This document shows, in pieces, positions 46,435 to 57,400 of a DNA stretch of 64,000 bases. The notes beneath the pieces were generated by a model. The model did not search any database. It was not told where the DNA came from and saw only the letters and a list, made by a program, of their open reading frames with translations. The position numbers were made by a program, and so were the translations under genes. Position 1 is the first letter of the stretch, and the number at the start of each line of letters is the position of its first letter. This DNA is from Diphasiastrum complanatum (taxonomy: Eukaryota > Streptophyta > Lycopodiopsida > Lycopodiales > Lycopodiaceae), in assembly GCA_029204225.1 (NCBI GenBank), contig CM055110.1, forward strand, positions 41,087,862 through 41,151,861, read 5' to 3'.

Positions 46435-47081
46435 GAGATTTCAACTAGTTTAGTCTAGTTTAGTCACATTTTGGTAAATTGTCAATAAGAGGCCAAAACT
46501 CATTTTAGACTTAGAGATAAACTTTTTGAAGTTATACTAGTTTAAAATACATTCAATAAACACTTTCTGAAAGTGTGGGAAAGTTGGTAGTCGAGTTTGA
46601 GAGATTCAAATTTGAAATTTGGGTACATTGAATCTAGACCCAAAAATAGTAGGGTTTACATTTTGGAGGGAAAGCCAAGTGGCCAAATAGGGTTTGGAAA
46701 CTCTATAAAAGGATGTAACTCGTGGAGAGACACATCTTCTCTCTTCTCTCTCTCATTTCATCATTATACATGGTTCTCTTTGGGTTCTACTACTCATTGG
46801 TGCACTATCTTGGTGATATCTTGCAATCTTGTGTGTAGAATGCTCATATTTTGCTATTTTCGGTTCCACACGTGTGAAATACAGTAGGGTACTGTAATTG
46901 TACGGACAACAAACATATTTTATGTTTTGGTTCATGTTTGATCAGTATCTCTTAGAGTTTGCATCTCATTTTGTATGTAGATGCTGATTTTTCTACATTG
47001 GCAGGATTGTTGGTTTGCTCCTTATTGTAACCAAAGATCAGGGACATGGATTGGATCTTGAATGATATGAAATCTTTCACA
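46430..47081 (+). mobile_element. Copia 3' LTR
   Basis: It is collinear with the 5' LTR, including the ctataaaag promoter word (about 46702-46710), and ends CTTTCACA. Confidence 0.92.
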
Positions 47082-48420
47082 TGGTTCTTTACACTATGAG
47101 GTTCTGTCTGTCCAACCTCCTTCATTAGATCGTGCTATGTCTCTTTTTTCTACTTTACCGCATAGATATTGCAACCGTCAGTTCCATCTTGTTCTATTTC
47201 TCCACTTTCTTCATCTTCCAGTCTACCTCCTGTTTCGTTCACTGTTTCTTTTTCTTTGTCTGCTCTCTAACATCCTTTTGTTCCTCGTCCTGTTGTGCTT
47301 AAGCAGTATACACCTCCAGACATGTCTGAAATCCACTCTCAGAACCTTTGTTTTACTTGTCATAGCCCTGAACAATTAAACCGCCGCTGTCCACATCCAC
47401 GTCCACCAACTACTTTACAGGTTCACGAGGTCTTTGACCCTGATCATTCTTCTATCTATCTTGTTGTGGAGTCCCCTCTTGATGATCTTCCCCCTCCTGT
47501 TGATTCTGGTCACGAGTTTATAGCCCTTGTTGATACTGCTAGCACTCATTTTTTTATCAGCCAGTTTGTCGCTGCTCGCCTCCACACCCCTACTATTCCT
47601 GTTTCTCCTCCTTTATGCGTTGAGGTCGAAAGTTCCCTTTCTCTTCTAAGCACATCTATGTTTCACATTCTTCCTTATTAGATTGGTGATTTATTTGGGC
47701 ATGCTGACTTTTATGTTCTTCCTATTGAGCGTTATGATATTATCCTAGGTGCTGGCTCGTTTGCAGGTGCTGGCTCGTTTGCATCTTTGGGGGATATTAC
47801 TATTAACCTTGCTGCCCAGTGTATCTTTGTCCTTATCTCTGCTAAGCAATTCATTTGTAGCCTTTCTAAGCCTCATTGTGCCACACTTTTCTGTGTTCAT
47901 TTGGCTACTTCTACACCTCCTCTTACACATGTGCCCAATGCCCTCCATTCTTTCTGATATACTCATGACCTATTCATCCGTGTTTGCGAAGCCTTCTACA
48001 TTGTTTGATCTTTTACGGCAAGGTCTCTTTGTTCCTAGTTCGAGTCCTTTTGGAGCTCCCGTTTTAATCGTTAATAAGAAAGGTGGCACTAAGCGTTTAT
48101 GTGTTGATTACCGAGCCCTTAATCCTCTTACTGTTCGTCCTCAATATCCTCTTCCTCACATGGATGACTTATTTGATAGCTTAGGCCAGGCTCAGATATT
48201 CTCTAAAATTGATTTATGTTATGGCTACTATCAGATTTGCATCCACCTTGGCGATGCGTCCCAGATTGCTTTTCCTACTGCTACAAGTCTTTATGGGTTC
48301 CGAGTTTTACCCTTTGGTGTTATGAGTAATATTTTTCGGCCTTTGCTTGGTAATTTTGTCCTTGTTTATTTCGATGATATTTTGGTCTACAGCTCTGATT
48401 TGCCTTCTCAACGTAGCAAA
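47082..48420 (+). pseudogene. Gypsy-D gag end, protease and RT with deletions
   Basis: Continues the gag of 41676-41788. Zinc knuckle: CFTCHSPEQLNRRC, with the His replaced by Gln. Protease: ALVDTASTHFFIS (the Gly of the triad is Ala), then a stop at about 47680, and YDIILGAGSFAGAGSFASLG, which shows an 18-bp duplication (47751-47786). [47 protein letters not shown], where about 15 residues are deleted, and catalytic YFDDILVYS. It is diverged from gypsy-B and is the oldest gypsy layer in this nest. It ends near 48420. Confidence 0.8.
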
Positions 48421-48490
48421 TTATGGAGTAATGAGGGAAGTGGATGAGCAACAATAGCAAAATGGAGGTACAGGCTTATGTAAATGAGTC

Positions 48491-48592
48491 ATCATCGACT
48501 TCGCAGACATCGAAGTCCTGGCAACATCTCCATTGACATCGAAGTCCACGTCATCGACTTCTTCGACTTCGAAGTCACCGAAGTCATCGACA
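48491..48592. repeat. GACTTCG/CGAAGTC simple repeat
   Basis: At least seven copies of CGAAGTC or its complement occur in 100 bp, with the palindrome GACTTCGAAGTC at 48565-48576. It lies exactly between two different gypsy fragments. Confidence 0.7.
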
Positions 48593-48599
48593 ACAACAT

Positions 48600-48793
48600 C
48601 CTCTCAAGACCAGTTTACTATAGTTACTGACCATCAAGCGTTAAAGTATATTAACGATGCGGTCGACCTTAGAGGTCGTAAGGCCAGATGGTCAGAGATG
48701 CTCCAAGAATTTCATTATGACATTGAGTACCGGAAGGGTACTTCTAATAGTGTCGCGGATGCCTTAAGCCGGATTGGAGAGGTTAATCAGTGA
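48600..48793 (+). pseudogene. Ty3/gypsy RNase H fragment
   Basis: [29 protein letters not shown] and ADALSRIG are the last RNase H motifs of a chromovirus-type pol. They resemble gypsy-A ([14 protein letters not shown]) more than gypsy-B. A stop follows at 48791-48793. Only about 60 residues are left. Confidence 0.75.
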
Positions 48794-49689
48794 AGCTTTT
48801 CTAAGGTCCAATCTGAGTTGTATTTGTCCTTAAGACATAATCAATTGGGGTCAGGCACTAGCCACTGTGGACTTTGCTGATTCAAATCAATGTCGTATCG
48901 AAACTGCTGCAGAAGATGTGGATATTCTTCCATCTTCTACTGACATTGATACACCCATCATCCCACTTATGATGATTGTTATGGCCATATTCGGTTAAGG
49001 ACCTGGAATAGTCCTAATATGGTAGACCGGCCCTCCAGTGTTCAAGATTATTGGTCATGCCGTGATTTAATTCCATGTCAAGGCCTGTTTGTGACTAATT
49101 ACCTTGAGAGGACCCAGACACTCTAATTGAGACATATGGAGTATTGCATGTCTGTGTGACAGATATAGGCAGGAGGATTGCATGAAGAGTTGTGATCTAT
49201 TTATAGTTGACCTGCATGGGGGTTGCATGGTTTCATGCACAGGCTGAGAGCCTAGGCGGTGGTATGGGACGCCGTCTAGGAGGGAGGTCGGATCCAGCTT
49301 GATACGGTCACAGGCTAAGGCACGGTGGGTGGACCCGGATCACGTTCGGTCTCTTGTGGTTAACCAGCACCTGGAGGTTTGCAGTAAGTAGGGATTGTAA
49401 CACCCGTGCACCGGAGCCATAGACCACCATCAAGCAAGCTTGGATCTCTGATAAGGCATGGTGTCCCATACCACCATGCCTTACCCTCGACCGCACCTAC
49501 CTACATCCTGAGGCAGATTAACATCCCGACCAAACCACCAGTGGAAGAGCTTTTCATTCTCTAGGAGAGAATGAATGACAAGCTCATGGAGATCCGCCTC
49601 TATGTACATAGTCCAAGTGAAGTTAAAACAAATGGTAAGAACATTTCTTGTAGTCCGCTTGTATGCTTCTCTTCAACTAATATGTCCTT
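48794..49689. other. Unassigned, with inverted repeats
   Basis: GGTGGTATGGGAC (49259-49271) is repeated inverted at 49463-49475. The latter lies within a hairpin GGCATGGTG...CACCATGCC (49455-49480). A related gtatgggatgccacc word is found in the gypsy-C LTR near 60880, so this may be an eroded LTR. No coding sequence was recognised. Confidence 0.35.
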
Positions 49690-49931
49690 GTCCGTTTTCA
49701 TTATCAGAATTTGGTTTTGCAGATTGCGAAGGTAAAGTTATATTTGTTATTAAGTTGGATGAAGCGGAAATCCTAAAAGGGCGTAAACCTGAACGTGTCA
49801 CAATCACCTTGATGAACCGTGAATTGCAACAGTTTGGCGAAAGTTATTCTAAAGAATTTAGTGTGCAATCCGAAAATCACATATGGTGGATAGTTGCAAT
49901 TGAAGTTCATAAGGAGTCTCACAAGTCTTGA
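49690..49931 (+). pseudogene. Unrecognised open frame fragment
   Basis: The end of frame 49575-49931 has balanced, non-repetitive composition (FVIKLDEAEILKGRKPERVT, LMNRELQQFGESYSKEF) unlike its surroundings. I do not recognise it. It may be a captured exon or an old transposon piece. A LINE fragment begins 20 bp after its stop. Confidence 0.2.
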
Positions 49932-49949
49932 AGTGGCTATTTGAAAAAT

Positions 49950-50115
49950 ACCTTCTCTATGGTTCATCCTTCGGTTACTTTTGGAGAGAATTCCTCTCTT
50001 GCACCCCACCTCCCCTATTGAATGACTTATATTGTTGGACTGAGTATGCCACTACACTCTACACTATCACAACGGATACTCCCATCATCATCTCCCCTCA
50101 TACTTCAATGCTTTT
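49950..50115 (+). pseudogene. LINE ORF2 fragment (region before RT)
   Basis: FGYFWREFLSCTPPPLLNDL followed by YATTLYTITTDTPIIISP parallels FWREFIPHTPPPPLIDF and YTTTLYTVSTDTPISISP in the LINE at 9660-9785. Both ends are truncated. Confidence 0.75.
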
Positions 50116-50203
50116 ACATTAAGCTTACCGCTATGTTCCTTAGAAATGCATACAAAGGCCTTACATCCAAAGATTTACAAATGATTCACTTTTGGCTTCT
50201 TCT

Positions 50204-50410
50204 TCATAATGCTTCTTCAGGTGTTATCTTTGGTACTGCAATGGTAAGACTCCTATTTTGGAGATACACTATGGTGTTGCATGCTTCTGACCAAAAGCCC
50301 TTTGGTAGTTTCATCTCAGCAAGCATAGATCTGACGCTGTCTGTGATCGTACGATTCTTGCTCTCAGCTACACCATTGAGTTTGGGAGTGTGAGCTTGCG
50401 TGAAGTACAT
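50204..50410 (-). pseudogene. Ty1/copia integrase fragment
   Basis: Minus-strand HTPKLNGVAESKNRTITDSV followed by SMLAEMKLPKGFWSEA and YLQNRSLT matches the end of the copia integrase core. The catalytic Glu position is in NGVAESKNR. No other part of the element adjoins it. Confidence 0.8.
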
Positions 50411-51893
50411 AGGTTAAGCTTTATTGCTATTCCATAGTTTTATCCAACTGCAATGTTAGGCTTTTAAGTAGGTCAACTTTCCAATTTTTGGCAACGAATG
50501 TGAAGTAGTAACTAGAATGCATTTGCTAGCTTTAAAAGAAACAAAGTCGAAGAACACAATGAAGGAATAGTCTGCAAAAAGCTTTTTGTACCATGTATTG
50601 CAAAATGTATGCATGAATTCGGTTTTCTAAGTTTTGGGGTCTTTGCAAGAAAAAAGACAGACATGTCTTGCTCTTTGGAGCACTTAAATTCAGCTCATTT
50701 GAATTTTCCTTACACATGGCATCAACTTGTAGAATGTTTCAAAATAGTATTAATAATTAAAAATTTCTAGTATTTCCTAGTTTCTTGCCCCTCAAATAGG
50801 TTCTTTGTGCTCCTTTTGGATCTTATATGCTTCTATGCACTACATGTTTGATACACCACTTTTTATACTAGATTTCATACAATATATTGGTTGTGCATAC
50901 AGGGTTTCCTTAATTTTAGCGAGCAATTGGAATTCATTGCGCATCTCCCATTTACTATCATGTCATATGGTGAGCTTGATGCCAGTGGTTATTTATATCT
51001 GATGGTTTCTCTGGTTTGGTTGAAACCCTGTTAGTGTGAACAATCTGGAAACAATAAAGTAATTTCTATGGTTGTGGTTGTTCAATTTATACTTGCCTCT
51101 CGAACAATATTATTGTAACACCAGAAAGTATCAATGCTACAACAGGGGTTGTAATTTTTGGAGAACGTATGCACAGGAACTGCAGGTTTACTTTTGGTTG
51201 TCTCATGGGAATTCGTCATCCATACGGCCCGCATTTATCCACATTTGATATTAAGGTGTTTCTCTCTGACCTTTAAGTTGAATGTGACACGATCTCAAGG
51301 TTCTTGTGAAGGTATTTTACAAATTTGAGGTTCTGCTTTTTCCAGCAAAAAGCTAGAAACCTGTATAAATGAAGTTCTTACTTGTTGAACTTGTGAAGTG
51401 TTACTAATCATAAAAGAAAGTAGAGGTCACCTCTCATTCTAGGTGTAGGCTTTCGGATTTTAGCGACAACTTTGAACCTTCACTCAACATTTAATTGCAT
51501 TTATAACTAAGAGTCATCTTGCAAATAACTTGGACTAGAATTTAGGATACTTTCCCATAGTTTCGATGCAATTTGTGAGGACTAGAATTTTTGATTTATA
51601 AAATCTATCTCTAGTTCCACACAAATCGTAAAGAAAAAACTGATAGTAATGCCATTGATTCATAAAAAAGCAAACATTGTGAATTTGTGGAAATAATTTT
51701 TGGCAAGTGATTGCTTCTCAAAAGGGTAAATCTTCCTGCCTTTATGTATGAAAGTAAACAGAAGTTTTTTGCTTAGAATGCACAATTCTTTTTAGCAACA
51801 CAAATTTATGCCTTGCTTTCAAACAAAAACAGCAAAAGAATTCAAATCAAGCTTTCAAACTCCAACATATTTTAAGGTTAAAACTTGTACCCT
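50411..51893. other. Unassigned AT-rich DNA
   Basis: No motif or supported exon was recognised. Confidence 0.35.
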
Positions 51894-52455
51894 CCAAGGC
51901 TCCACCTCAACTAGGAGTGAATTGTGACACCTCATTGGGACACATCAGCATCCTAACTAAGCCAAATCGGCCACTCCCCCTATTAATCACTGGTAATTCC
52001 ATGTAAATCCACCATCATGAGTTTTAGGCCTCTAGAACATTAATTATGACTTTAATACCGTGAGGGCCCCGAGCCCTCGTTACTATTATTGATTCGGGTA
52101 GAGATAGGCCAACTGACCTCTTGACGTGATGTTAATCTGAGACTAGTCCAATTGTGGGCATGGGCATGACATACCAAGGCTCCAACCACACTAGGAGCGA
52201 ACTGTGACACCTCACTAGGACACATCAACAACTTCATTGGGCCAGCCGCCACATCAGCCACTCCCCCTATGGGTCACTGCTAGTTCCAAGCAAATCCACC
52301 ATCATGAGTTTTAGGCCTCTAAACTATTAATTATGACTATAATATAGTACCATGAGGGTCCCAATCTCTCATTACCATAATTAGTTTATGGCTAGAGATA
52401 GGCCTACTGACCTCCTTACTTAATCCGAGATCAGTACGATTGTGGGCATGACAAG
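51894..52455. repeat. Tandem duplication of a ~280-bp unit
   Basis: Unit 1 (51894-52173) and unit 2 (52174-about 52455) both start ccaaggctcca and share gtgacacctca, ccatcatgagttttaggcct and tagagataggcc blocks in order. Divergence between the units is considerable. Confidence 0.75.
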
Positions 52456-53724
52456 GAGGACTGATGAAATACATTTTTCTTTGGTGACATTATGTAAGCT
52501 AAAGGAACCAGTTCCAATATTCAACGACTTGGGGGGATTTGTACTTTTTCAAGGTGATGCCCCAAGTTTCTGGAATTACTTGGTTGCAATCGATTAAAAT
52601 GGTGTTGCATTTGATTATCATGTTACTTATTACTTTGGTGCAAAAAAACTGCTTTATTGAGGGTGTGTAATAACTGGTTCATGTCAAGCGGACCCCCAAA
52701 AATTGGAGAAGCAGGTCGTGATTTAGGAGATGAGACTTGGCCCTCTGTTTTAGTGCCACGTGTCACCATCCTAGGTGGTCACGTGTCGCCGGTGGGACTG
52801 TGCTTGATGGGACCCACTATCCTATGCCTAAATAATGGTGGGGCGCTGCTGCTGCTGCGTTGTTTTAAAGGGGGGCGGGGAGGAGTACTTCTCTCCCCTA
52901 CCGTACCATCCCTCCTTGATGTGACTGATGGGAGGGAGGGGGAAATAAGCGCCTCCCCTCTTCTCAAGTTTTGCTAAGCTCTTCAAACTTAAATGTTAAA
53001 AGCTTAAAGTACTAAGTTGAAAATCAGATTTGGTTGGGCTAAAACCTTTGGCTTAAAAGATTGGAACAAGGCCATCCTTGCGACTTTGTCCTTTTCTCCT
53101 CCTCCCTCTGTACCTGCAAAACTCCAAGACCATGGAGTGGGAGTGAGGTACGTAATAGGAAGGAGAAGCGAGTTGGGCCAAAACAAAGTTCAATAAAACT
53201 TTGGAGTCCATTGCCATGTGGTAGCCTTGTGGACCTCCACATTGAATCCAAGATCTAGAAGGGACAAATGGGGCCTTTCTTGGGCACCACTTGCCCTGTT
53301 TACATGGAAGGAGAGGGAGCAGCTTGGAGGAGGGGGGTAAAGGAACGTACGTTCACTTTCCCTCACCCCACTTTTCCAAGTCTCAAGTTGAAGCTGTTTT
53401 GGGCTCAAGGTTGTGCATTTTCTTGTTTCTTGAGCTATACTTCACAAGTTTTAACAGTTTTGATACCGTTGCTCTCCATTTTCCTTCATTTTTTTGTTAT
53501 CCCTCTCTTTTTCCATGGACTCTCCTATGGAGGCAACTCAAGCTCCACACCCTACGTCGGCCGATATGGAGGTGCGATTAATCAGCTTCAACAATAGATT
53601 ATCGCCAAACATGACCAACAGAGGCAGAGATGAAGGCCTTGTCACAATCTTGTCAAGCCCTCTTGAACCCAATGTTTACCTCGGAATTCATTATTGGGGA
53701 GAAGAAGGACAGGCACCAAGACGC
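52456..53724. other. Unassigned, with a G-box palindrome
   Basis: CACGTGTCACC...GGTGGTCACGTG (about 52758-52785) forms an inverted repeat around two CACGTG boxes. A frame at 53494-53748 has no recognisable product. It ends where the truncated gypsy-B LTR starts. Confidence 0.35.
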
Positions 53725-53816
53725 ATCTCTCTCTTTCCTGCTTTCTAGGGTTAAGTCTTGCTTATGTGATGCTTTCATAGCTTAATTCTAGATCAGCTGT
53801 GGCTCTATTCGTAACT
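53725..53816 (+). mobile_element. Truncated 5' LTR of gypsy-B copy 2
   Basis: The last ~91 bp of the LTR are identical by eye to 59505-59596, ending CGTAACT. The upstream ~325 bp, with the promoter, are missing. Confidence 0.85.
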
Positions 53817-53828
53817 TGGTATCAGAGC
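53817..53828 (+). other. Gypsy-B primer-binding site (tRNA-iMet)
   Basis: TGGTATCAGAGC directly follows the LTR end, as in the copia element. This fixes the LTR boundary at ...AACT. Confidence 0.9.
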
Positions 53829-54492
53829 ACTTTTCTGAGCACAATCTGGAATTTTTTCTTTGCTGCCTTGCCTTGCTCCTCCATCGCTGTTCCTACAGCT
53901 CCATTACCGTTTTGACAGCCCTGTTCCATCGCTGCTCCTTCCACTCCTTCCTCCCCAGCGTTCCCCCTGTTTTGTCCCCTCGTTTCTTTGCTGCCCAGCG
54001 CTCCTCCTCTTCCTTTCCATCGCTGTCCCTGCCTTCCGACCTATCACTTTCGTCTGATATTTTTCCAGTTTGCAGCCATCTTCCACAGTTAGTTCCCTGA
54101 CTGTCCAGCGCCCATCCTCATCCAAAAACTACCCAATTCCGACATCATTTGCTATTCCAAACAACTAAAATTTTTCAACCTGTAAATTGCTGCCTCAGCA
54201 CTCCCAACTTGTCACTTTTGCCTTTTTTTTTCTCCAATTCCAGCCATCTTTTACAGCTTATCAAAAGGCTGTGGCGCGCTCATTCTCCACCACATTTTCA
54301 GGAATTCTGACTCCGTTTACTCTTTCAAATTCACATTGTATCCCTGGCTGTCAGCGCATTTTTACAGCTTCTCCATTGTTCATTGCTGTCTGTTTTTTTT
54401 CAGTTGTGATAATATTGGTTGTAATAGGCTAATTTGGGGTGACGACAAGAGTCCGCTCCCTCAAGTTTTCGTCTATTCCTTCCACTATCATT

Positions 54493-57400
54493 ATGGCACA
54501 TTCACCTACCCCGAGTGAGACTACTCAGGAAACCTTATCCGATCAGTTTCGTCGCATGGATGAGACCCTTTCTGGCCTCGTTCTTCGCTTCGATTCAGTT
54601 ATGACCGGCTTTGCTACCATGCAGTCACAGATTGATTCTTTACAGCCTCATGGTCCTGGTAAAGCTCCTGTTTTTCCTACATTTGGGACTCCCCCTTTAT
54701 TTGGATTTCCATCTTCTTCTGCTAGTCAGCCTGGTGGTGGACCGTTCATTCCATCTAACCCACCTCCTGGTTTCTTTCCTCGTGCCCCCCTTCCTGAGCC
54801 ACACTTTGCTCGAGACTTTCGTGATAGGGTACAGCTTGCTACCTATTCCGGTTCCTCCGACGGGAACTTATTAGAGAATTGGTTTGCTAAGCTTGACACA
54901 TATTTTCAGATTTACCCCAAGACTGATCCTCAGAAGATCCAGTTGGCTGCTTTACATTTAGATGGACGTGCCGCCACGTGGTGGCGAGTTAATAGAGTTG
55001 ATCCTGATCAGGAAGGGCTCCATGTCTGGCATACTTTTGGCCGTGACCTCCGCCATGCTATGATTGATCCTCAGTGGCTTGACCGCCAACGTGATACATT
55101 CCGTAGTCTCACTCAGACCAGTGATCTTGCTTCTTATACAGATCAATTTATGGAGCTTTCTTATCTTTTCACGGATCTACAGCCCATTGAGCTTATTTCT
55201 CGTTACATTGCTGGGCTTCGTGGTGCTTTACGTTATGATGTTTTTTCCTTCCGTCCTACCACACTTGTTGAGGCGATGTCTCTTGCCAGTACTTTACAGC
55301 ATAAGTACTCTGACACCCTTCCTTCCCGCTTCTCCCGACCCCGTCCTTCTGCTTCATCTTTTCCCGCTACGTTCACCCCTACACCGGCCCCTTCTATTCC
55401 AGCTCTCTCCATTGCCCCTTCTCCTCCTCGTCCTCCGACTCCTCGACCTGCTTTTGTCCGACGTTACACGTCTGCAGAGTTCGCTGATCTTCAGTTGAAG
55501 CGTCTTTGCTTTTGTTGTAAGAGTCCTGACCATCTTGCCCGTGATTGCCGCCAGCCTCTCCCTACTACTACTGCTGTTTTTTACCTTGAGGGCACTACTC
55601 CACATGATTCCGATATCTACATTCATATTTCTGATGAGCCTGACTTATCCTCTGAGCCTTCTCCTGATTTACTTCTGGCTACTTGCCATGCTCAGCTTGC
55701 CTATGCTACTTGGACAAGGCGTCCTGGCCCTCGCTCCATTCGGTTACGTGTGCGTGTTACAAGTCGAGAGTATATTGCTTTAGTTGATACTGGTAGCACT
55801 CATTCTTTTATTAGCAGTTAGATCACTAGTCGGATCCGTGCTTCACCTGTTCCTGCTTCCCAGCCTCTCACAGTTGAGGTTGCCAGTTCTCATTCTTTTC
55901 CTAGTTCTCAGATGTTTCAGCGTTTACCATACCGCATTGGAGATTTCTCTGGACAGGCAGATCTTTACATTATCCCTATGGAGCGTTATGATCTTATCCT
56001 TGGTGCTGATTGGTTTGCATCTCTTGGAGCCGTTACACTGGACTTGACACAGCAGACATTGACATTTGTACATGATGCAGTTACACACTCACTTCTGGGC
56101 ATTGATTCTCAGGGAGACTTCCAGTTGATTACTGGGAAGCAGTTTATTCGCAGCCTGCCGAAGGCTCATTGTGCTGCCTTATTATGTGTTCAGCGGGCAG
56201 TACCAGTTCCTCCAGTTTCTACACCAGCAGCTGTTCCTCAGGTGATTTCTGACTTATTACATCAGTATGCTTTTGTCTTTTCAGAACCTACGACGCTACC
56301 ACCATTACGTGACGTGAACCATCATATTGATTTGCGTCCTGGTTCTGCTCCTCCCTCCCGTCCCCCTTATCGTATGTCTCGATCTGAGCGTGATGAGCTT
56401 GAGCTCCATATTACTGCCTTGTTAGATCAGGGTCTCATTGTTCCTAGTCACAACCCTTTTGGTGCTCTTGTTCTCCTTATTAATAAGAAAGATCGTACCA
56501 AACGCCTTTGTATTGATTACCGTGCTTTAAATAAGTTGACTATTCGTAATCAGTACCTATTCCACACATGGATGACCTCTTTGACCAGCTCGGTACCTCT
56601 AAAATCTTTTCCAAGATAGACCTTCGTTCTGGATATTACCAAATCAGGATGCACCCTTCTGACGAACATAAGACTGCTTTCCGTACTCATCTTGGTTTAT
56701 ATGAATTTCGTGTGCTTCCTTTTGGTGTTACTAATGGCCCTCCTACGTTCCAGAATGTGATGAATAACGTCTTACGTCCGCTTCTTGGTCATTGTGTCTT
56801 GGTTTATTTTGATGATATTCTTATTTTTAGTCAGTCTCTTGCTGAGCATGTTGCCCATCTTTCTTTGGTTTTTCAGTTACTTGTACACCACCAGTTATTT
56901 GCTAAGTTGTCTAAATGTTCTTTTGCTGTTTCTGAGATCGAGTTTCTTGGTTTTCTTATTTGTAATGGTCACATTCGTCTGGACCCTCATAAGGTTCAGG
57001 CCATCCAGGATTGGCCTATACCTACTGATATTCATCATGTTCGTATGTTTCTTGGGTTAGCCACTCACCTTCGTCGTCCAGTTCCTCATTTTGCCACGAT
57101 CGCAGCTCCTCTTCATGCACTTTTAAAGAAGTCTAGTACTTTTTTGTGGACTCCTGATTGTCAGACAACGTTTGATACTCTTCGTCGTGCTGTTGTTGAT
57201 GCAACCGTTATGTGTTTACCACAGTTTGATCAGAAGTTTCTTGTTGAGACTGATGCTAGTAATGTTGGTTTGGGTGCTTTACTTCGCCAGTCACAATGTG
57301 TTATTGCTTATGAGTCGCGTCGTCTTCGCTCTTATGAGCAACGTTATTCTGTGCATGAGAAAGAGCTTCTTGCTATTATCTATGCTCTTAAGAAGTGGCG

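Larger units (their letters stand above)
41789..47081 (+). mobile_element. Ty1/copia element, complete with two LTRs, probably non-autonomous
   Basis: LTRs lie at 41789-42442 (654 bp) and 46430-47081 (652 bp), with about eight substitutions and one 2-bp indel by eye, roughly 98-99% identical. Flanks are CGGTT (41784-41788) and TGGTT (47082-47086), a 5-bp target duplication with one change. The primer site TGGTATCAGAGC (42443-42454) adjoins the LTR, and a purine tract (aagagggag) ends at 46429. The internal region is 3,987 bp, close to full size, yet pol motifs are eroded beyond function. It splits gypsy-D. Confidence 0.93.
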
